From NCBI RefSeq assembly GCF_022352215.1, contig NZ_JAKRWF010000002.1:744001-808000 (forward strand): 64,000 nucleotides of DNA, given 5' to 3'. Position numbers and translations under genes: made by a program. Origin of the DNA: Flavihumibacter cheonanensis (GTDB lineage Bacteria; Bacteroidota; Bacteroidia; Chitinophagales; Chitinophagaceae). Every line of letters begins with the position of its first letter. Position 1 is the stretch's first letter. The notes under the pieces are model-generated. The model worked only from the letters and a program-made list of their open reading frames with translations. It was not told where the DNA came from and made no database searches. Below, piece after piece: positions 61,901-64,000 of this stretch.

Positions 61901-64000
61901 ATGAAACGAGTTGGCTTTTTGATTTTATCCGCATTTCTATTATTTGCTTCAATTGTTCAGGCTCAACAGTCTTTTACATTGAGCGGACGTATAACTGATA
62001 TCAATAACCGAACTATTGCCAGGGCAACTGTTCGGTTATTGAACAGTGATGAAATCCAAAGTACTGATGCCTCCGGCCAGTTTGAGTTCCGGCAATTAGC
62101 GCCAGGCAACTACCTGTTGGAAGTTACCGCTATTGGATATGCTATCGCAACCAAAGAAGTACAGGTAAAACAAGCAGTTACAGACCTGACTATTCAGTTA
62201 ACAGAATCGGTTGAGCAACTGGATGAAGTGATTGTGAGTGCTGAGAAAAAGGAGCAGCGACTGACTACTATTCCGTATAGCATCAGCACTTTATCTGCGA
62301 AAGAAATCAATCAGTATCGGTTATGGAATACGAGGGAGCTCACGGGTATTATACCCAATTATTTTGCGGGGCATTCCGGTGATGAAAGAAATGTAGTGGG
62401 CATACGTGGAATCACCACAACATCCTATGATCCTGCTGTAGCAGTGTACGTGGATGGCGTCAATCAGTTCAGCCTGGATACTTATATCCCCCAACTCAAT
62501 GACGTGGAGCGAATTGAAGTGTTGCGCGGGCCGCAGGGAACGTTGTACGGTCGTAATGCGATGGGCGGTGTGATCAATATTATTACCAAAAAGCCTTCGA
62601 ACAAAACAAGGGCTTTTGTAGAACTGACCAATGGCAATTATGATCAGTTCAGGTATACGGCAGGTGTTCAGACACCGGTTGTCAAAGATCGTTTGTATTT
62701 TGGAGCAACAGCTTTGATCCAGGGTAGGGATGGGTATTATACCAACGAGTTCAACAACAAAAGTTTTGATGAACAGCAAACTATCAGCGGAAATTATTTT
62801 CTCAAATACCGCGTGAATCAGCATTGGTCTGTTACTGCGAATTTTAAACATCAGAATAACCGCAACTGGGGCGCTTTCCCCCTCGTAAACGGGGTGGAAA
62901 CGGCATTGGAAGAACTTTATAAACTAAGCCAGAATGCGGTGGGTAAAATGATTGATAATACCCAGAATGCGAGCCTGGCTGTGCAACATCGTTCTGATAA
63001 ACTGTTATTCAGTTCACAAACTGCCTTTCAGAAAAACTATCGGTACTATAATTCTCCGCTGGATGGTGATTTTTCTCCCCTGGATGCGGTTTCCATCATC
63101 AATGATTATGGCAAAGCATATAACAAGGTTAGCGTGTGGACCCAGGAGTTCAGGTTAACTAATACACCTGCTGCATCCCGATTGAACTGGACTGCAGGAG
63201 CCTACCTGTTTTCCCAGCAGGCGCCGGTTAAACAGGCTACTTATTTTGGAGAAGATGCCGGATTGATCGGAGCGCCTATGACTAATTTTTCTTCCATCAC
63301 TACCTCCGAAGCGAACAACCGCGGACTGGCATTCTTTGGTCAGATGGAATATGCGATATCGGAAAAGTGGAATGTGTTGGCAGGATTGCGGTATGATTAT
63401 GAATCCAAGAAGCTGAATGTATTGGGAGAATTCCAGCCGGAAGGCGCTGACCCAATGGTTACCCGTCCGGATACTTCTGCGAAGGCGGGCTTTTCTGCGT
63501 TTTCTCCAAAATTGGGTATTAGTTATGAAGTGAATGAGCAGGGAAGGTTTTTTGCCAATTTCACCCGTGGGTTCAGAACCGGTGGTTTAACCAGCCTGGG
63601 ATCGGATCCCTCCCAACCTCCATTGTTTTCCTACAAACCTGAATACAGCTCGAACCTGGAATTGGGTTTCCGGCAGGAAGTATGGAATCGTAAACTGCGG
63701 TTAGGCATTACTGTATTCTATACTGAACTTACGGATGCCCAGGTTCCTACCCTGGTCCTTCCTGATGCAATTACCATCACCCGGAATACCGGCAAACTGG
63801 TAAGTCGCGGTTTTGAATTCGAACTTTCTTCCAAGCCATTTAAAGGCCTGCAGGTTGATTACAATTTCGGAACCACCCGAGCGAAATACAGCTCACTCAA
63901 GGTATCCAGCAATGGTGATGAAGTGGACCTGAGTGGCAGACGCCAGATCTTTACTCCTGCGGTTACTTCTATGCTGGCTGCTCAGTATGAGCGGATCGTA
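61901..64000 (+). CDS. TonB-dependent receptor, truncated by window end
   Basis: The first 700 codons of an outer-membrane receptor are present, and the frame stays open to the last base. A signal peptide (to VQAQQ) is followed by a carboxypeptidase-like beta-sandwich (about 25-105, SGRITDINNRTIARATVRLLN), a plug domain (about 115-235, with VGIRGITTTSYDPAVAVYVDGVNQ and RIEVLRGPQGTLYGRNAMGGVINIITKKP) and the start of the barrel. No SusD follows within the window, so this looks like a classical receptor for a small ligand, perhaps a sugar product of this locus. Confidence 0.93.
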   Translation, partial: MKRVGFLILSAFLLFASIVQAQQSFTLSGRITDINNRTIARATVRLLNSDEIQSTDASGQFEFRQLAPGNYLLEVTAIGYAIATKEVQVKQAVTDLTIQLTESVEQLDEVIVSAEKKEQRLTTIPYSISTLSAKEINQYRLWNTRELTGIIPNYFAGHSGDERNVVGIRGITTTSYDPAVAVYVDGVNQFSLDTYIPQLNDVERIEVLRGPQGTLYGRNAMGGVINIITKKPSNKTRAFVELTNGNYDQFRYTAGVQTPVVKDRLYFGATALIQGRDGYYTNEFNNKSFDEQQTISGNYFLKYRVNQHWSVTANFKHQNNRNWGAFPLVNGVETALEELYKLSQNAVGKMIDNTQNASLAVQHRSDKLLFSSQTAFQKNYRYYNSPLDGDFSPLDAVSIINDYGKAYNKVSVWTQEFRLTNTPAASRLNWTAGAYLFSQQAPVKQATYFGEDAGLIGAPMTNFSSITTSEANNRGLAFFGQMEYAISEKWNVLAGLRYDYESKKLNVLGEFQPEGADPMVTRPDTSAKAGFSAFSPKLGISYEVNEQGRFFANFTRGFRTGGLTSLGSDPSQPPLFSYKPEYSSNLELGFRQEVWNRKLRLGITVFYTELTDAQVPTLVLPDAITITRNTGKLVSRGFEFELSSKPFKGLQVDYNFGTTRAKYSSLKVSSNGDEVDLSGRRQIFTPAVTSMLAAQYERIV

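Overview
The window looks like chromosome from a Bacteroidota bacterium, probably near Chitinophagaceae (an inference from gene families and style, not from a marker gene). Signs of this are SusC/SusD outer-membrane pairs, many secreted beta-barrels and lipoproteins, an almost complete lack of Shine-Dalgarno sequences, and promoter boxes of the Bacteroidota type (TAnnTTTG close to start codons, with TTG 19 bases upstream in the two best cases at metF and rlmD). I see no rRNA, tRNA, insertion sequence, phage or CRISPR array.

Layout. (1) 1-3326: the tail of a SusC receptor, SusD, a fasciclin-domain lipoprotein and a fourth surface lipoprotein, closed by a strong terminator. (2) 3447-20718: a tightly packed, one-direction biosynthetic cluster of about 22 genes, many with overlapping ends. 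It holds a holo-ACP synthase, an aryl-acid AMP ligase, a histidine/tyrosine ammonia-lyase, a ketoreductase, three complete ketosynthases, a chain-length-factor-like protein, a further degenerate ketosynthase-like protein, two acyl carrier proteins, two hot-dog dehydratases, a thioesterase, an LpxL-like acyltransferase, a methyltransferase, a flavin halogenase-like enzyme, a LolA-like carrier, a lipoprotein and a membrane-anchored deacetylase. This is the logic of aryl polyene / flexirubin / xanthomonadin pigment synthesis: an aromatic starter is made, activated, loaded, extended, reduced and dehydrated to a polyene, decorated on the ring and delivered to the envelope. The DarA/DarB resorcinol genes of flexirubins and an MMPL exporter are not in the window. 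(3) 20893-28812: a secreted zinc metalloprotease, MeaB, and an operon-like run of a LON-domain protein, CoaX, an outer-membrane protein and LptC, then an aldo/keto reductase. (4) 28813-29389: a gene-poor stretch with a palindrome, a terminator and degenerate repeats of about 29 bases.

(5) 29390-50912: mostly housekeeping and envelope genes: an SDR, LysS, an LpxH-like phosphoesterase, a glycosyltransferase, an FAH-family hydrolase with a flavin reductase, a two-domain serine hydrolase/deacetylase protein, FabG, a FemAB-like acyltransferase, a GH3-family protein, LptB, MetF, a beta-barrel protein, a double-parvulin chaperone, a thioredoxin-fold protein, RlmD, two rhomboids (the second apparently inactive) and a membrane EEP hydrolase. 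(6) 50987-64000: CysS, a Dabb protein, and a carbohydrate locus with a GH78 alpha-L-rhamnosidase, a double esterase, a GntR/LacI hybrid regulator, a ThuA/glucose-sorbosone dehydrogenase/cytochrome c fusion and a TonB-dependent receptor cut by the window end. This set suggests use of acetylated rhamnose-containing plant glycans.

The points most worth following are the compact, possibly halogenated aryl polyene cluster; families of short palindromic or heptamer repeats that sit between convergent genes; and a 27-base perfect palindrome found both in an intergenic position and, in frame, as the linker of a two-domain protein.
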